DNA of 64,000 bases from Streptomyces sp. f51 (GTDB taxonomy: Bacteria; Actinomycetota; Actinomycetes; Streptomycetales; Streptomycetaceae). The stretch is taken from NCBI RefSeq assembly GCF_037940415.1, contig NZ_CP149798.1, forward strand, positions 186,001-250,000, read 5' to 3'. Positions 37,120-46,942 of the stretch are shown one piece after another. Numbering within the stretch: the first letter of the stretch is position 1; each line of letters starts with the position of its first letter. The translations under genes were made by a program, and so were the position numbers. Under the pieces are notes generated by a model. The model ran no database searches. It saw only the letters and a list, made by a program, of their open reading frames with translations, and had not been told where the DNA came from.

Positions 37120-38493
37120 ATGCCGAACACCGCTCTGAGGCGTCCGAGCGGCCTCGACCCCGCTCCACTGCTCACCTCGCTGGCCGAACTGCTGCGGGCC
37201 TGGCTGCCGCGGCAGCGCTGGTTCGCCGGCAAGGGCAGGCCCGTGACGGATGTGACGCTGCTGTCGACGACCGAGCTGTACCCGGGGTGTCTGCATCTGC
37301 TGGTCCGCACCGAGCACCTCGGCCCGCCCGCCCACGGCACGGCCGGCGCTCCCGCGGCCGAGGACTGCTACCAGCTGCTCCTCGGGGTCAGGGAGGTCCT
37401 GCCGCCGCGGCTGGCCCACGCGTTCATCGGCCGGGCGAGCGCCGGCCCGCTGGCCGGGCTCACCGTCTACGACGCCTTCCACGACCCGAAGGCCGCGGGG
37501 CTGCTCCTGGAGCGGCTGCGCCGTTCGGGTTCGGCGGGACCGCTGCGGTTCGAGGGAGACCCCCGGGTGACCGTGCCGTCCGGTCTCACCCCGCGCCTTC
37601 TCGACGCCGAGCAGTCCAACACCTCCCTGGTCTACGGGGACGCGTTCATACTGAAGGTCTTCCGGCGCGTCCAGCCCGGCATCAACCCGGATCTTGAGGT
37701 CCCGCGCGCACTGGCCCGGCAGGGCTGCGACCGCGTACCCGCGCCTGCCGCGTGGTTCCGGACCTCGGAGCCGCAGGAGGCGACCCTCGGCGTCCTCCAG
37801 CCGTATCTGCGCGACGCCGCCGACGGGTGGGCGCTGGCCCTCGAATCCCTCGGCTCACGGCAGGACTTCGCCGGCGAGGCGTTCGAACTGGGCCGGGCCA
37901 CCGCCGAGGTGCATCTGGCCCTGGCCACCGCCTTCCCCGTGGACGCGCCGAACCCGTACCGCAACAAGCGGCTCGCGGAGGCGATGCACGAACGGCTCGA
38001 CGCCGCGGTCCGTTCCGTCCCCGAACTCCGGCCGCACGCAACCGGGTTGAGGTCGGCGTTCGACGCGCTCGCCGTGCTGGACTCGGCGGTCCGCCCCGCC
38101 CAGCGCATCCACGGCGACCTCCACCTCGGCCAGGTCCTGCGGGCCGGGCGGCGCTGGTCGGTGATCGACTTCGAGGGTGAACCGGCGCGCCCGATCAGCG
38201 AACGTCGGCGTGTCCAGTCGCCCGTACGCGATGTCGCGGGCATGCTGCGGTCCTTCGACTACGCGGCCCGGTCCCGGCAGCCGTGGCGTCCGGAGTGGGC
38301 GGAGCGCTGCCGCGAGTCCTTCTGCGCCGGCTACGCCGACGCGGCCGCCTGGGATCCGCGCGAGGAACCCGAACTGCTGCGCGCGTACGAGACGGACCGC
38401 GCCGTGTACGAGGTGCTCTACGAGGCACGGCACCGGCCCGACTGGCTGCCCGTGCCCATGGCGGCGGTCGGACGACTCGCCGACCGCCCCTGA
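37120..38493 (+). CDS. mak: Maltokinase
   Basis: A 457-aa kinase that phosphorylates maltose at C1 to supply GlgE. The N-terminal cap ([11 protein letters not shown]) is typical; the kinase core has LKVFRR, the catalytic loop [10 protein letters not shown] (Asp333) and the metal-binding DFEGEP (Asp350), as in aminoglycoside-phosphotransferase folds. ATG 37120 has AAAGGA upstream; a GTG at 37069 in the same frame, overlapping the treS stop, would add 17 residues. Confidence 0.92.
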   Translation: MPNTALRRPSGLDPAPLLTSLAELLRAWLPRQRWFAGKGRPVTDVTLLSTTELYPGCLHLLVRTEHLGPPAHGTAGAPAAEDCYQLLLGVREVLPPRLAHAFIGRASAGPLAGLTVYDAFHDPKAAGLLLERLRRSGSAGPLRFEGDPRVTVPSGLTPRLLDAEQSNTSLVYGDAFILKVFRRVQPGINPDLEVPRALARQGCDRVPAPAAWFRTSEPQEATLGVLQPYLRDAADGWALALESLGSRQDFAGEAFELGRATAEVHLALATAFPVDAPNPYRNKRLAEAMHERLDAAVRSVPELRPHATGLRSAFDALAVLDSAVRPAQRIHGDLHLGQVLRAGRRWSVIDFEGEPARPISERRRVQSPVRDVAGMLRSFDYAARSRQPWRPEWAERCRESFCAGYADAAAWDPREEPELLRAYETDRAVYEVLYEARHRPDWLPVPMAAVGRLADRP

Positions 38494-38602
38494 CCACCGC
38501 GACCCACAACCACGACCGACCACCCACCCCCACCACCGACGAGCAACCGGCACGACCGTTTCGACTCACCCACCGACCACCCCGCTCCGAGAGGCCCAAG
38601 CC

Positions 38603-40834
38603 GTGACCCGCACCGCATCCACCCGCGTACGACGGGCCAAGCCCGCCGCCCCGCCCGCGCAGCACGCCGCGCTGGACCCGACGGATCGGGGGCGTCTGCT
38701 GTCCGGCGCCCATCACGATCCGCACGCGGTGCTGGGTGCCCACCCGGTACCGGGCGGAGTGGTGTTCCGGGCGCTGCGGCCGTACGCCCAGGGCGTCGCG
38801 GTCGTGGTGGACGGGCGGCGCAGCGCGCTGGAGGACCTGGGCGACGGGTTCTTCGGGGCGGTTCTGCCGCTCGACGGGATTCCCGCGTACACGCTCGTGG
38901 TGACGTACGACGGCACCGAGTTCGAGACACAGGACCCCTACCGGTTCCTGCCCGCGCTCGGTGAGCTGGACCTGCATCTGATCGGCGAGGGCCGCCACGA
39001 GGAACTGTGGCGGGCGCTCGGCGCCGAGCCGATGACCCACGAGGGCGTGGAGGGGACGCGGTTCACCGTGTGGGCCCCGAACGCCCAAGGGGTCCGGGTC
39101 TGCGGGGACTTCTGCCACTGGGACGGCGCCGCCGGGTTCCCGATGCGTTCGCTCGGATCGTCCGGCGTGTGGGAGGTGTTCCTGCCCGGCATGGGCGAAG
39201 GGACGCTCTACAAGTTCGACATCACGCGCCCCGACGGTTCCCGCACCCTGCGCGCCGACCCGATGGCCCGCCGCACCGAGGTGCCTCCGGCGACCTCGTC
39301 GGTCGTGACACGGTCGTCGTACGCGTGGCAGGACGCGAAGTGGATGAAGGAGCGGGCGAAGCGCCGCCCGCTGCACGAGGCACCCTTCTCGGTGTATGAG
39401 GTGCATCTCCCCTCCTGGCGCCCGGGCCTGACCTACCGTCAACTCGCCGACCAGCTCCCCGCCTACGTCACCGACCTCGGCTTCACCCACGTCCAGCTCA
39501 TGCCCGTCGCCGAACACCCCTTCGGCGGCTCGTGGGGCTACCAGATCACCGGGTTCTACGCCCCCACCGCCCGCCTGGGCACCCCCGACGACTTCAAGCA
39601 CCTCGTCGACGCCCTGCACCGCGCCGGGGTCGGGGTCCTCATGGACTGGGTCCCCGCCCACTTCCCGCGCGACGACTGGGCCCTCGCCCAGTTCGACGGC
39701 CGCCCCCTGTACGAGCACGCCGACCCGCGGCGCGCCGACCACCCCGACTGGGGCACCCTGGAGTTCGACTACGGCCGCCGTGAGGTCCGCAACTTCCTCG
39801 TCGCCAACGCCACCTACTGGTGCGAGGAGTTCCACATCGACGGACTGCGCGTCGACGCCGTCGCCTCCATGCTCTACCTCGACTACTCCCGCGAAGAGGG
39901 CCAGTGGGCCCCCAACGAGTTCGGCGGGCGGGACAATCCCGACGCGGTGGCGTTCCTCCAGGAGATGAACGCCACGGTCTACCGCCGCAATCCGGGTGTC
40001 GTCACGATCGCCGAGGAGTCCACCGCCTGGGACGGCGTCACCCGCCCGACCTCCGACGGGGGCCTCGGCTTCGGGCTCAAGTGGAACATGGGCTGGATGC
40101 ACGACTCGCTGGAGTACATCCAGCACGAGCCGATCCACCGCAAGTACCACCACAACGAGATGACCTTCTCGATGGTGTACGCCTACAGCGAGAACTACGT
40201 CCTGCCGATCTCCCACGACGAGGTCGTGCACGGCAAGCAGTCACTCGTCTCCAAGATGCCCGGCGACTGGTGGCAGCAGCGCGCGAACCTCCGCGCCTAC
40301 CTCGCCTTCATGTGGGCCCACCCCGGCAAACAACTCCTCTTCATGGGGCAGGAGTTCGCCCAGGGAGGCGAGTGGAAGGAAGCCCACGGCCCCGACTGGT
40401 GGCTCCTCGACCCGGCCTACGGTGCCGAGGCCGACCACCGCGGGGTGCAGGAGCTCGTGCGCGACCTCAACACCCTCTACCGCGGCGAACCGGCGCTGTG
40501 GGAGCGCGACACCGACCCTTCCGGCTTCACCTGGGTGGTGGGGGACGCCGCCGACGACAACGTCTTCGCGTTCCTGCGCCACGCGGCCGACGGCACCCCG
40601 CTCCTGGCCGTCTCCCACTTCTCCCCCGCCGTCCGCCACGGCTACCGCATCGGCGTCCCCGAGGACATTCCCGCCTGGCGCGAGGTCCTCAACACCGACG
40701 ACCTGCGCTACGGCGGCAGCGACATCACGCGCACCGAGCCGGTGAAGGCCGAGGCGATCGGTATGCACGGACGCCCGACCAGCATCGAGCTGACGCTGCC
40801 GCCGCTGGCGACGGTGTGGCTGCGGCCCGCCTGA
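38603..40834 (+). CDS. glgB: 1,4-alpha-glucan branching enzyme
   Basis: A 743-aa GH13 enzyme that introduces alpha-1,6 branches into the polymer made by GlgE. It has two N-terminal beta-sandwich regions (the second with [17 protein letters not shown]), a barrel with nucleophile Asp418 ([16 protein letters not shown]), acid Glu471 (IAEEST) and Asp539 (SHDE), and a C-terminal beta domain. GTG 38603 follows GAGAGG. It ends the operon before a strong hairpin. Confidence 0.96.
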   Translation: MTRTASTRVRRAKPAAPPAQHAALDPTDRGRLLSGAHHDPHAVLGAHPVPGGVVFRALRPYAQGVAVVVDGRRSALEDLGDGFFGAVLPLDGIPAYTLVVTYDGTEFETQDPYRFLPALGELDLHLIGEGRHEELWRALGAEPMTHEGVEGTRFTVWAPNAQGVRVCGDFCHWDGAAGFPMRSLGSSGVWEVFLPGMGEGTLYKFDITRPDGSRTLRADPMARRTEVPPATSSVVTRSSYAWQDAKWMKERAKRRPLHEAPFSVYEVHLPSWRPGLTYRQLADQLPAYVTDLGFTHVQLMPVAEHPFGGSWGYQITGFYAPTARLGTPDDFKHLVDALHRAGVGVLMDWVPAHFPRDDWALAQFDGRPLYEHADPRRADHPDWGTLEFDYGRREVRNFLVANATYWCEEFHIDGLRVDAVASMLYLDYSREEGQWAPNEFGGRDNPDAVAFLQEMNATVYRRNPGVVTIAEESTAWDGVTRPTSDGGLGFGLKWNMGWMHDSLEYIQHEPIHRKYHHNEMTFSMVYAYSENYVLPISHDEVVHGKQSLVSKMPGDWWQQRANLRAYLAFMWAHPGKQLLFMGQEFAQGGEWKEAHGPDWWLLDPAYGAEADHRGVQELVRDLNTLYRGEPALWERDTDPSGFTWVVGDAADDNVFAFLRHAADGTPLLAVSHFSPAVRHGYRIGVPEDIPAWREVLNTDDLRYGGSDITRTEPVKAEAIGMHGRPTSIELTLPPLATVWLRPA

Positions 40835-40860
40835 GCCGGACCGCAGCCGTCGCCCGGAAG

Positions 40861-40883
40861 GCCCGCCTCAGGACGAGGCGGGC
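40861..40883. terminator. Bidirectional terminator between glgB and the M1 peptidase
   Basis: GCCCGCCTC (40861-40869), AGGAC, GAGGCGGGC (40875-40883), then TTT, is a 9-bp perfect stem. It overlaps the last codons of the convergent peptidase gene and should stop transcription from glgB. Confidence 0.8.
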
Positions 40884-42295
40884 TTTCCCGCCGTGAAGAG
40901 CCAGGTGTGGAAGAGACCGGAGAGGTCCTTGCCCGACTCCTTCTCCGAGAGCGCGATGAACTGGGCCGTCGTACCGTGCCCGCCTCGGTGGGCGGCGGCC
41001 CAGGTGCGCAGGACGCGGAAGAACACGGGATCTCCGACGGTCGTGCGCAGCTTGTGCAGGACCATGGCCCCGCGGGCGTAGACCGGGGTGTCGAAGATGT
41101 GCGCGCCGCTGCCGGGATCGCCGGGCGGGAACGCCCAGAGGTCCTTGCCCGCGGGGGTGGCGTACAGCGTGTCGAAGGCCTTCTGGGCGCTCTTGCCGCC
41201 GTGCTGCTCGGCGTACAGCCACTCCGCGTAGGTGGCGAAGCCCTCGTTGAGCCAGATGTCCTTCCACCGGGTCAGGGTGACGGAGTCGCCGAACCACTGG
41301 TGCGCGCTCTCGTGGACGAGGGTCTCCAGGTCGGGCGCGGAGTCGTACACGGGCCGGGTCTGGGTCTCCAGGGCGTAGCCGACCTGGGGCGCGCGGTCGA
41401 CGATGGCTCCGGCCGCCCGGAAGGGGTAGGGGCCGAAGAGCTTGCTCTCCCAGGCCAGGACGGACGGCAGCTTCTTGACGACCGGCGCGGCGGCGGTGGC
41501 CTCGCGGGGGTCGATCGCGTTGTAGACCTTCAGGCCGTCGCGGGTGGTGAACTGCTCGACCTTGAAGGTGCCGACGGTCGCCGTGGCGAGGTAGGCGGCC
41601 ATGGGCTCGGACTGGCGCCAGCGGAAGGTGGTCCGTCCGTTCGCGGTCCGCTGCCCGAGCAGGACGCCGTTGGCGACGGCCGTGCGCCCCTTAGGGACGG
41701 TCAGCGTGAAGTCGTACGACGCCTTGTCCGTGGGGTGGCTGTTGGCGGGGAACCAGGTCATCGCACCCTGGGGTTCGCCGGCCACGAACGCTCCGTCGTC
41801 CGTGGGGATCCAGCCGTCCAGGGAGCCGTCGGGGTCGGTGACCGGCTTCGGGGTGCCGGAGTAGGTGACGGTGACGCGGAACTCCTGGCCCTTGCGCAGG
41901 GCCTCGCGCGGGGTGACGACGAGTTCCTGGCCGTCGCGCCGGAACGCGGCCTTGGCGTGGTCGACGGTGACGCCGGTGACCTTCAGCCCGCTGAGGTCGA
42001 GGTCGAAGCGGGTCAGGCGCTGGGTCGCTCTGGCCGTGATGACGGCCTTGCCGTCCAGATGGCGGCTGTGCGGGTCGTAGCCGAGGGTCAGGTCGTAGTG
42101 GCGGACGTCGTAGCCGCCGTTGCCCGAGAGCGGGAAGTACGGGTCGCCCGCACCCGCGGCTCCCACGGTCCCGGCCGCCGTGGCGGGGCCCGCCGCGGTG
42201 AGCAGCGCGGCGAGCGCGACGGGGACGGCCGCCACAACGGCTTCTCGGCGAAGGACGGTTGTGCGTCGTGCGGCCTCGTGCGGGCGTGGTGTCAC
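40868..42295 (-). CDS. Secreted M1-family metallopeptidase
   Basis: A 475-aa aminopeptidase-like protein. A Sec leader (VVAAVPVALAALLTAA, cleavage near TAAG) precedes the M1 N-terminal beta domain and the gluzincin core with HESAH (His328, Glu329, His332) and Glu351 in NEGFATYAE, the expected 18-residue spacing. It ends after a short helical region, lacking the long C-terminal domain of PepN. Start GTG 42295 is set by GGAGG seven bases upstream. It probably trims extracellular peptides. Confidence 0.9.
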   Translation of the reverse strand: MTPRPHEAARRTTVLRREAVVAAVPVALAALLTAAGPATAAGTVGAAGAGDPYFPLSGNGGYDVRHYDLTLGYDPHSRHLDGKAVITARATQRLTRFDLDLSGLKVTGVTVDHAKAAFRRDGQELVVTPREALRKGQEFRVTVTYSGTPKPVTDPDGSLDGWIPTDDGAFVAGEPQGAMTWFPANSHPTDKASYDFTLTVPKGRTAVANGVLLGQRTANGRTTFRWRQSEPMAAYLATATVGTFKVEQFTTRDGLKVYNAIDPREATAAAPVVKKLPSVLAWESKLFGPYPFRAAGAIVDRAPQVGYALETQTRPVYDSAPDLETLVHESAHQWFGDSVTLTRWKDIWLNEGFATYAEWLYAEQHGGKSAQKAFDTLYATPAGKDLWAFPPGDPGSGAHIFDTPVYARGAMVLHKLRTTVGDPVFFRVLRTWAAAHRGGHGTTAQFIALSEKESGKDLSGLFHTWLFTAGKPASS

Positions 42296-42406
42296 GTTCA
42301 CTCCTCCGGTTCTACGGTGATCACTCGCCCACACCCTATGAGTCCCCCGTCGCCCCGGCCCCCACGATCGGGTCAAGTCGCGTCCAGGGGGTCGGACCCG
42401 GGGTGT

Positions 42407-43204
42407 TCACACCCAGGGCGGCGGGCCGTCCGGGACGAGCTGGTGCACGTCGAAGAGGACGGCGGACTCGACGCCGAGGGCCGCTCCGCCCATCCCGGCC
42501 ATCCAGGTCAGGAACGGCCGGGGTGCGAAGGCGCCGTCGCCCAGGCCCTTGGTGTACTCGGCGTGTGCCTCCAGGGAGGCGATGCCGCGTTCGAGGGGGT
42601 CGCCGGTGACGTCCACGCCGTGGGTGGGGACTTCCGCTCCGGCGAAGCACACCATCCGGATGCCGTTCCAGGGTTCGAGTCCCTCGTCGGCGAGTTCGGG
42701 GAAGATCCAGCGGTTTCCGGCGTCGCGTGCCGCGTCGAGGGCGGCGAGGCCCACGACGCGGTGGTCCGCCTGGTTGGTGATGCCGCCGATCATCCGTACC
42801 GTGAACGCGCCGGACACCACGATCTCGGGCCGGTGCCGGCGCATCGCGCGGACGATCTCCCGGCGCAGCCCGAGCCCGTACTCGACGACGCCGTCGCGGT
42901 GATCGAGGAACTCGACGGTCTCGACGCCGACCTGCCGGGCGCCGGCCCGCTCCTCGGCCTCGCGCAGGGGCGCGGCCCGGTCCGGGTGCAGGCCGTCGAT
43001 GCCGGCCTCTCCCCTGGTCGCGAGCAGGTAGCTCACCTGCTTGCCCTGCGCGGTCCAGCGCGCGACGGCACAGGCCGTGCCGTACTCGATGTCGTCAGGG
43101 TGGGCGGCCACGGCGAGACACCGCGCCCAGTCCTCCGGCAGCGCGGGCAGGCCCGTACCGCCCCCGAGGTCTGCTTTGTCCTGTGTGGGATCCATGTCCG
43201 GCAT
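42407..43204 (-). CDS. PIG-L family deacetylase
   Basis: A protein of about 265 aa of the LmbE/MshB zinc deacetylase superfamily. The zinc site AAHPDD (His35, Asp38) and late His148 (NQADHR) are present. Members remove N-acetyl groups from GlcNAc conjugates, for example in mycothiol or bacillithiol synthesis or antibiotic assembly; substrate here is unknown. ATG 43204 or 43195 may be the start. It is divergent from a sugar-type oxidoreductase, hinting at an amino-sugar pathway. Confidence 0.88.
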   Translation of the reverse strand: MPDMDPTQDKADLGGGTGLPALPEDWARCLAVAAHPDDIEYGTACAVARWTAQGKQVSYLLATRGEAGIDGLHPDRAAPLREAEERAGARQVGVETVEFLDHRDGVVEYGLGLRREIVRAMRRHRPEIVVSGAFTVRMIGGITNQADHRVVGLAALDAARDAGNRWIFPELADEGLEPWNGIRMVCFAGAEVPTHGVDVTGDPLERGIASLEAHAEYTKGLGDGAFAPRPFLTWMAGMGGAALGVESAVLFDVHQLVPDGPPPWV

Positions 43205-43453
43205 GATGGCGCGCGGCGGGCCGGGACCGACAGAGGCGCGCTTTCCCTGTTCGAGCGCCGGTCTCCCGCGCCCCTGTGTGCCCCGCGGGGCCAGGAGCGG
43301 TTCGCAGGCGGCCGGACCGCTGGCCGAACGGCGGGGTGCCGTGGTGGAGTCTGTCCACACGTCCGAGGATCCGGCGTCCGGCCGCGCCGCCTTCCCCCGC
43401 GCGGCCGGCGGACCGACGGCGCGTCAGACCCCGTACAGCGCGAAGGAGATGCC

Positions 43454-44347
43454 GTGACCACCACCTCGCCCAGCTGGAACCGTGCCCCCGTCAGGGTGGG
43501 GCTGGTCGGCGCGGGGCCCTGGGCGCGGGCCGTGCACGCCCGGGTGCTCGCCGCGGGACCCGAGACGGTGCTGACGTCGGTGTGGGCACGCCGGGCGGAG
43601 GCCGCCCGCGAGACGGCGGCCCCGTCCGGCGCGGCGGTCGCCGCGACGTTCGAGGAACTGCTCGACGGCTGCGAGGCGGTGGCCTTCTCGGTTCCGCCCG
43701 CGGTGCAGGCCGAGCTCGCGGTGCGGGCCGCCGAGGCGGGCAAGGCCCTGCTTCTGGAGAAGCCGCTCGCACTCGACCTGGCGGCGGCGCGGCGGCTCGT
43801 GGCCGCGATCGACGCCTCGGGCGTGGTGTCGCAGCTGGTCCTGACGAACCGCTACCACCCGGCCGTCCGGCGGTTCCTCGCCGAGGCACGGGCCCTGGAC
43901 GTCTCGGGCGCGCGCGCATGCGGCATCAGCGGCGCCTTCCTGGGCGGCGACTTCGCGACCCCGTGGCGTCTGGAGCACGGGGCGCTCCTGGACCTCGGAC
44001 CGCACCTCCTGGATCTCCTGGACGCGGCCCTGGGGCCGATCGTCCGGGTCCGCGGCGCCGGAGACCCGCGCCGCTGGCTCGAACTCACCTGCGAGCACGA
44101 GAGCGGCGCCGTGAGCCAGGCCTCGCTGTCGGGTTCGGTCGAGGTCGAGCACGGGATCACCCGCGTCGAGCTGTTCGGCCACCACCCCGAGCTGGTCCTC
44201 GACGCCGGTGCACTCGACCACGAGGAGTCCTGGCCCGTGCTGCGCCGCGAGTTCGCCACCGCGGTCCGCGCGGGCCGTTCGGGCGAGCTCGACGCCCACC
44301 GCGGTCTGTACCTCCAGTCGCTGATCGCGCGGGCGCTGGACGGCTGA
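43454..44347 (+). CDS. Gfo/Idh/MocA family oxidoreductase
   Basis: A 297-aa NAD(P)-dependent dehydrogenase. The Rossmann motif GLVGAGPWARAVHARVL, the EKPLALD motif with its catalytic Lys and the late LLDLGPHLLDLLD His region match the family. Members oxidise sugars or inositols. GTG 43454 follows AAGGAG. It is divergent from the PIG-L deacetylase. Confidence 0.88.
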   Translation: MTTTSPSWNRAPVRVGLVGAGPWARAVHARVLAAGPETVLTSVWARRAEAARETAAPSGAAVAATFEELLDGCEAVAFSVPPAVQAELAVRAAEAGKALLLEKPLALDLAAARRLVAAIDASGVVSQLVLTNRYHPAVRRFLAEARALDVSGARACGISGAFLGGDFATPWRLEHGALLDLGPHLLDLLDAALGPIVRVRGAGDPRRWLELTCEHESGAVSQASLSGSVEVEHGITRVELFGHHPELVLDAGALDHEESWPVLRREFATAVRAGRSGELDAHRGLYLQSLIARALDG

Positions 44348-44498
44348 GGGGTCGCCTCCCTGACGACCCGCCGGTCCTCGTCCCGGATCACCGCCCGGCC
44401 GTACTGCTGCGCGGCCGCGGCACGGCGCGGCGCGGCCGATCAGGCGAAACGTGCGGCCCGGAAGCGTGTGCGAGGGGTCGTGTGTCGACACGTGAGGT

Positions 44499-45467
44499 GT
44501 GAATCTGCCGTTGATCGCGCCCATGCTCGCGACCCCCGGGACCCTGCCGGCCGCCGGCCAGGACACCCGGTGGGCGTACGAGACGAAGCAGGACGGTCAG
44601 CGTGCCGTGGTCTATCTGCACGGGGACGGCGGGGTGACGCTGCGGGCCCGCTCCGGCGAGGACATCACCGCCGCCTATCCGGAACTGGGGGCGCTCGGAG
44701 GCGCGCTCGGCACGACCGCCGCGGTCCTGGACGGCGAGGTGCTGGTCCTGGACGAGCAGGGCCGGAGCGACTTCCAGCTGCTCCAGTCACGGATGGGCCT
44801 CGCCAGGTCACCGGACCGGGCGGCCCGGCGCGCCGAGCGGGCACCCGCCCATCTCGTGCTGTTCGACGTCATGCATCTGGGCGGCGATCTCACGGGCCTG
44901 CGGTACGCGCGACGACGGCAGACTCTGGAGAGCCTGGGCCTCCAGGGTCCGTTCTGGTCGACGCCGACGGCGCTCGTGGGGCACGGGGAGGAGGCGCTGC
45001 GGGCGACCCGGGCGAGCGGCCTCGAAGGGCTGGTCTGCAAACGCCTCGACTCGGTGTACGAACCCGGTGTGCGTTCACGGTCCTGGATCAAGATCCGCAA
45101 CCTGAGGACGGCGGACGTCCTGGTGGGCGGCTGGGTACCAGGAAAGGGGCGCCTGTCGGGGCTGCCCGGCGCCGTGCTCGTCGGCCAGCGCGACGACGCG
45201 GGAAGGCTGCGCTACGTCGGAAGCGTGGGCACCGGCTGGAGCGCGTCCGAACGCGCCGATCTCGCCCGGCTGCTGCGGGCCGCCGAGACGGACCACTGCC
45301 CTTTCGACACCCTCCCGCGAGCCGCCGAGGCACTGTGGGTGCTGCCCCGGCTGGTCGGCGAGGTCGCCTACAGCACCCGTACCCGGGCCGGGCTGCTGCG
45401 CCAGCCGTCGTGGCTGCGGCTGCGTCCCGACCTCGCGCCCGAGGACTCGGCGGCGGACCTTCCGTGA
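44499..45467 (+). CDS. ATP-dependent DNA ligase (LigC-like)
   Basis: A 322-aa ligase with nucleotidyltransferase and OB-fold domains only. The adenylated lysine is Lys30 in ETKQDGQRA; further motifs are LDGEVLVLD, EGLVCKR and SWIKIRN. Actinobacterial ligases of this size (LigC class) act in repair beside the NAD-dependent replicative LigA and often work with Ku and a primase; neither is adjacent. GTG 44499 has GTGAGG very close upstream, so the start is moderately sure. Confidence 0.9.
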   Translation: MNLPLIAPMLATPGTLPAAGQDTRWAYETKQDGQRAVVYLHGDGGVTLRARSGEDITAAYPELGALGGALGTTAAVLDGEVLVLDEQGRSDFQLLQSRMGLARSPDRAARRAERAPAHLVLFDVMHLGGDLTGLRYARRRQTLESLGLQGPFWSTPTALVGHGEEALRATRASGLEGLVCKRLDSVYEPGVRSRSWIKIRNLRTADVLVGGWVPGKGRLSGLPGAVLVGQRDDAGRLRYVGSVGTGWSASERADLARLLRAAETDHCPFDTLPRAAEALWVLPRLVGEVAYSTRTRAGLLRQPSWLRLRPDLAPEDSAADLP

Positions 45468-45486
45468 CGGAGGAAGGGGTGCGCGC

Positions 45487-45529
45487 ACGTGAAGGGGCCG
45501 GCCGCTCGCCGCGGTCGGCCCCTTCACGT
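45487..45529. terminator. Hairpin between convergent ligase and DUF6479 genes
   Basis: ACGTGAAGGGGCCG (45487-45500) pairs perfectly with CGGCCCCTTCACGT (45516-45529); the 15-base loop can pair internally. It lies between the stop codons of two convergent genes and is probably a bidirectional terminator. Confidence 0.85.
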
Positions 45530-45534
45530 CCCGG

Positions 45535-45903
45535 TCAGGTCCTGCCCGGTCCGCCGCTGCCGAAGGATCCGCTGGAACCCGGCTGCCAGCGCTTGCGGTG
45601 CTGGTCGTCGGCGTGTTTGGTACCCGCGGAGTGCATGTTGTACGGCATCAGCCGCTCGCTCTCGTCCGCAGCGTGCGGGACCTCGTCGGGTTCCCGCATC
45701 TCGCGCTCCTCGTGCACCGCCCCGGTCTCGGGCAGTCTGGGCTGTTCCTCGGCGGTGGGTGGCCGGGATTCCAGGTTCCGCACCCGGATGCCCATGCGGA
45801 CGGCCCACACGAGGGCGCCCGCGATGATGAGGCCGCCGATGAAGGCGGCGCCCGCGTTCAGCGATGAACTCGCTGCGATCAGATCTTGGCTCGCGGTGTA
45901 CAT
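45535..45903 (-). CDS. DUF6479-type single-TM protein
   Basis: A 122-aa protein with one N-terminal transmembrane helix (AAFIGGLIIAGALVWAV), then an acidic, Pro-rich cytoplasmic tail with EEQPRLPETGAVHE and REPDEVPH, the pattern of DUF6479 proteins in Streptomyces. ATG 45903 is preferred; a TTG at 45927 would add eight residues. Function unknown. Confidence 0.75.
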   Translation of the reverse strand: MYTASQDLIAASSSLNAGAAFIGGLIIAGALVWAVRMGIRVRNLESRPPTAEEQPRLPETGAVHEEREMREPDEVPHAADESERLMPYNMHSAGTKHADDQHRKRWQPGSSGSFGSGGPGRT

Positions 45904-46085
45904 GGTGTTCGCGTACCCCCAATACAAAGGGGAAATCTGCGTACTAGCCCGTCAGCGACGGCCATTCCATTGTATTCCGGATCAATCCGGACGCTACGCC
46001 GCACGTCCGGAACCGGTCGGTCCGGACGCTGCCCGGCGAGTCGGGACCCGATCGTCCCGCACGGTGGGCCGTGCGGGAGCACCGC

Positions 46086-46904
46086 TCATTCCGGGCGGTG
46101 CGCCACGGCCCCGAACATCGTCACGGACATGTGCAGACCGCCCTGGCGCGCGGCTTCGGTGAGCTCCTCGTACAGGCGGTCGCGCTGCGACTCGATGATG
46201 AGTCCGCGGCTCAGCGCCGAGTCGCCGAGCATGCGGATCAGCGGCCAGGCGACCGACTTGTGGTCCTGGAGCAGGGCCTGCGAGCCTCGGTCGTCGACCA
46301 CCAGTCCCGCGGCGGTCAGCCGTCCCACCAGCTTGCGTCCGGAGTAGGGGTCGGCTGCCGCGGACAGCGCTCCGGTGGTGAGCGCGGCGATCGTGTCGGG
46401 GTCGCCGGGGTGCAGGATCGTGGTCGCCCAGTCGGTGTCCAGGAGGGCGACCCGTCCACCGGGGCGCAGCACGCGCGCTATCTCGAAGACGGCCTTCTCG
46501 GGCTCCGCGAGGTGCTGGAGCACCCGCTCGCACCACACGACGTCGACCGTGGCGTCGGGCAGCGGCAGGGCGAGGGCGTCGGCGTCGGCGAAGCGCGCGG
46601 CGCTGCGTTCCTCGGTCCCCCGCTGTTCGGCCACGGCGCGCAGTCCGGGGTTGGGTTCGATGCCCAGCACCCGGCCGCGGGGGCCCACGGCGGCGGCGAG
46701 CCGCCGGGTCTGCGATCCGGTGCCCGCGCCGATGTCGAGCGCCCGCTCGCCGGGTCGTACGGCCAGTGCCGCGTGCGCCCATGAACGCAGGCGCTGCACA
46801 CCGTCATTGACGTCCTGGGCATCCAGGGCGCCGACCAGACGGGAGGTGCTGTCCGCGCTGATGTTCTGCGCGTGGAAGGCCGACGTAGGCCGCGTGTCCA
46901 CCAT
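46086..46904 (-). CDS. SAM-dependent methyltransferase
   Basis: A 272-aa class I methyltransferase with motif I ALDIGAGTGSQTRRLA, acidic motif II GIEPNPG, motif III DADALALPLPD and the VVWCERVLQHL strand. It resembles UbiE/arsenite or small-molecule methyltransferases, but the substrate cannot be assigned. ATG 46904 has only a weak ribosome binding site. The MFS gene ends 38 bases upstream on the same strand, so an operon is likely. Confidence 0.85.
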   Translation of the reverse strand: MVDTRPTSAFHAQNISADSTSRLVGALDAQDVNDGVQRLRSWAHAALAVRPGERALDIGAGTGSQTRRLAAAVGPRGRVLGIEPNPGLRAVAEQRGTEERSAARFADADALALPLPDATVDVVWCERVLQHLAEPEKAVFEIARVLRPGGRVALLDTDWATTILHPGDPDTIAALTTGALSAAADPYSGRKLVGRLTAAGLVVDDRGSQALLQDHKSVAWPLIRMLGDSALSRGLIIESQRDRLYEELTEAARQGGLHMSVTMFGAVAHRPE

Positions 46905-46942
46905 GGCGGTCACTCTAGAACCACCAAGGTCGTTTTTCAGAT

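Noticed and set aside
42671..42683. A tRNA T-loop-like sequence GGGTTCGAGTCCC
   Set aside because: It lies within the PIG-L coding region and I find no matching acceptor, D or anticodon arms around it.
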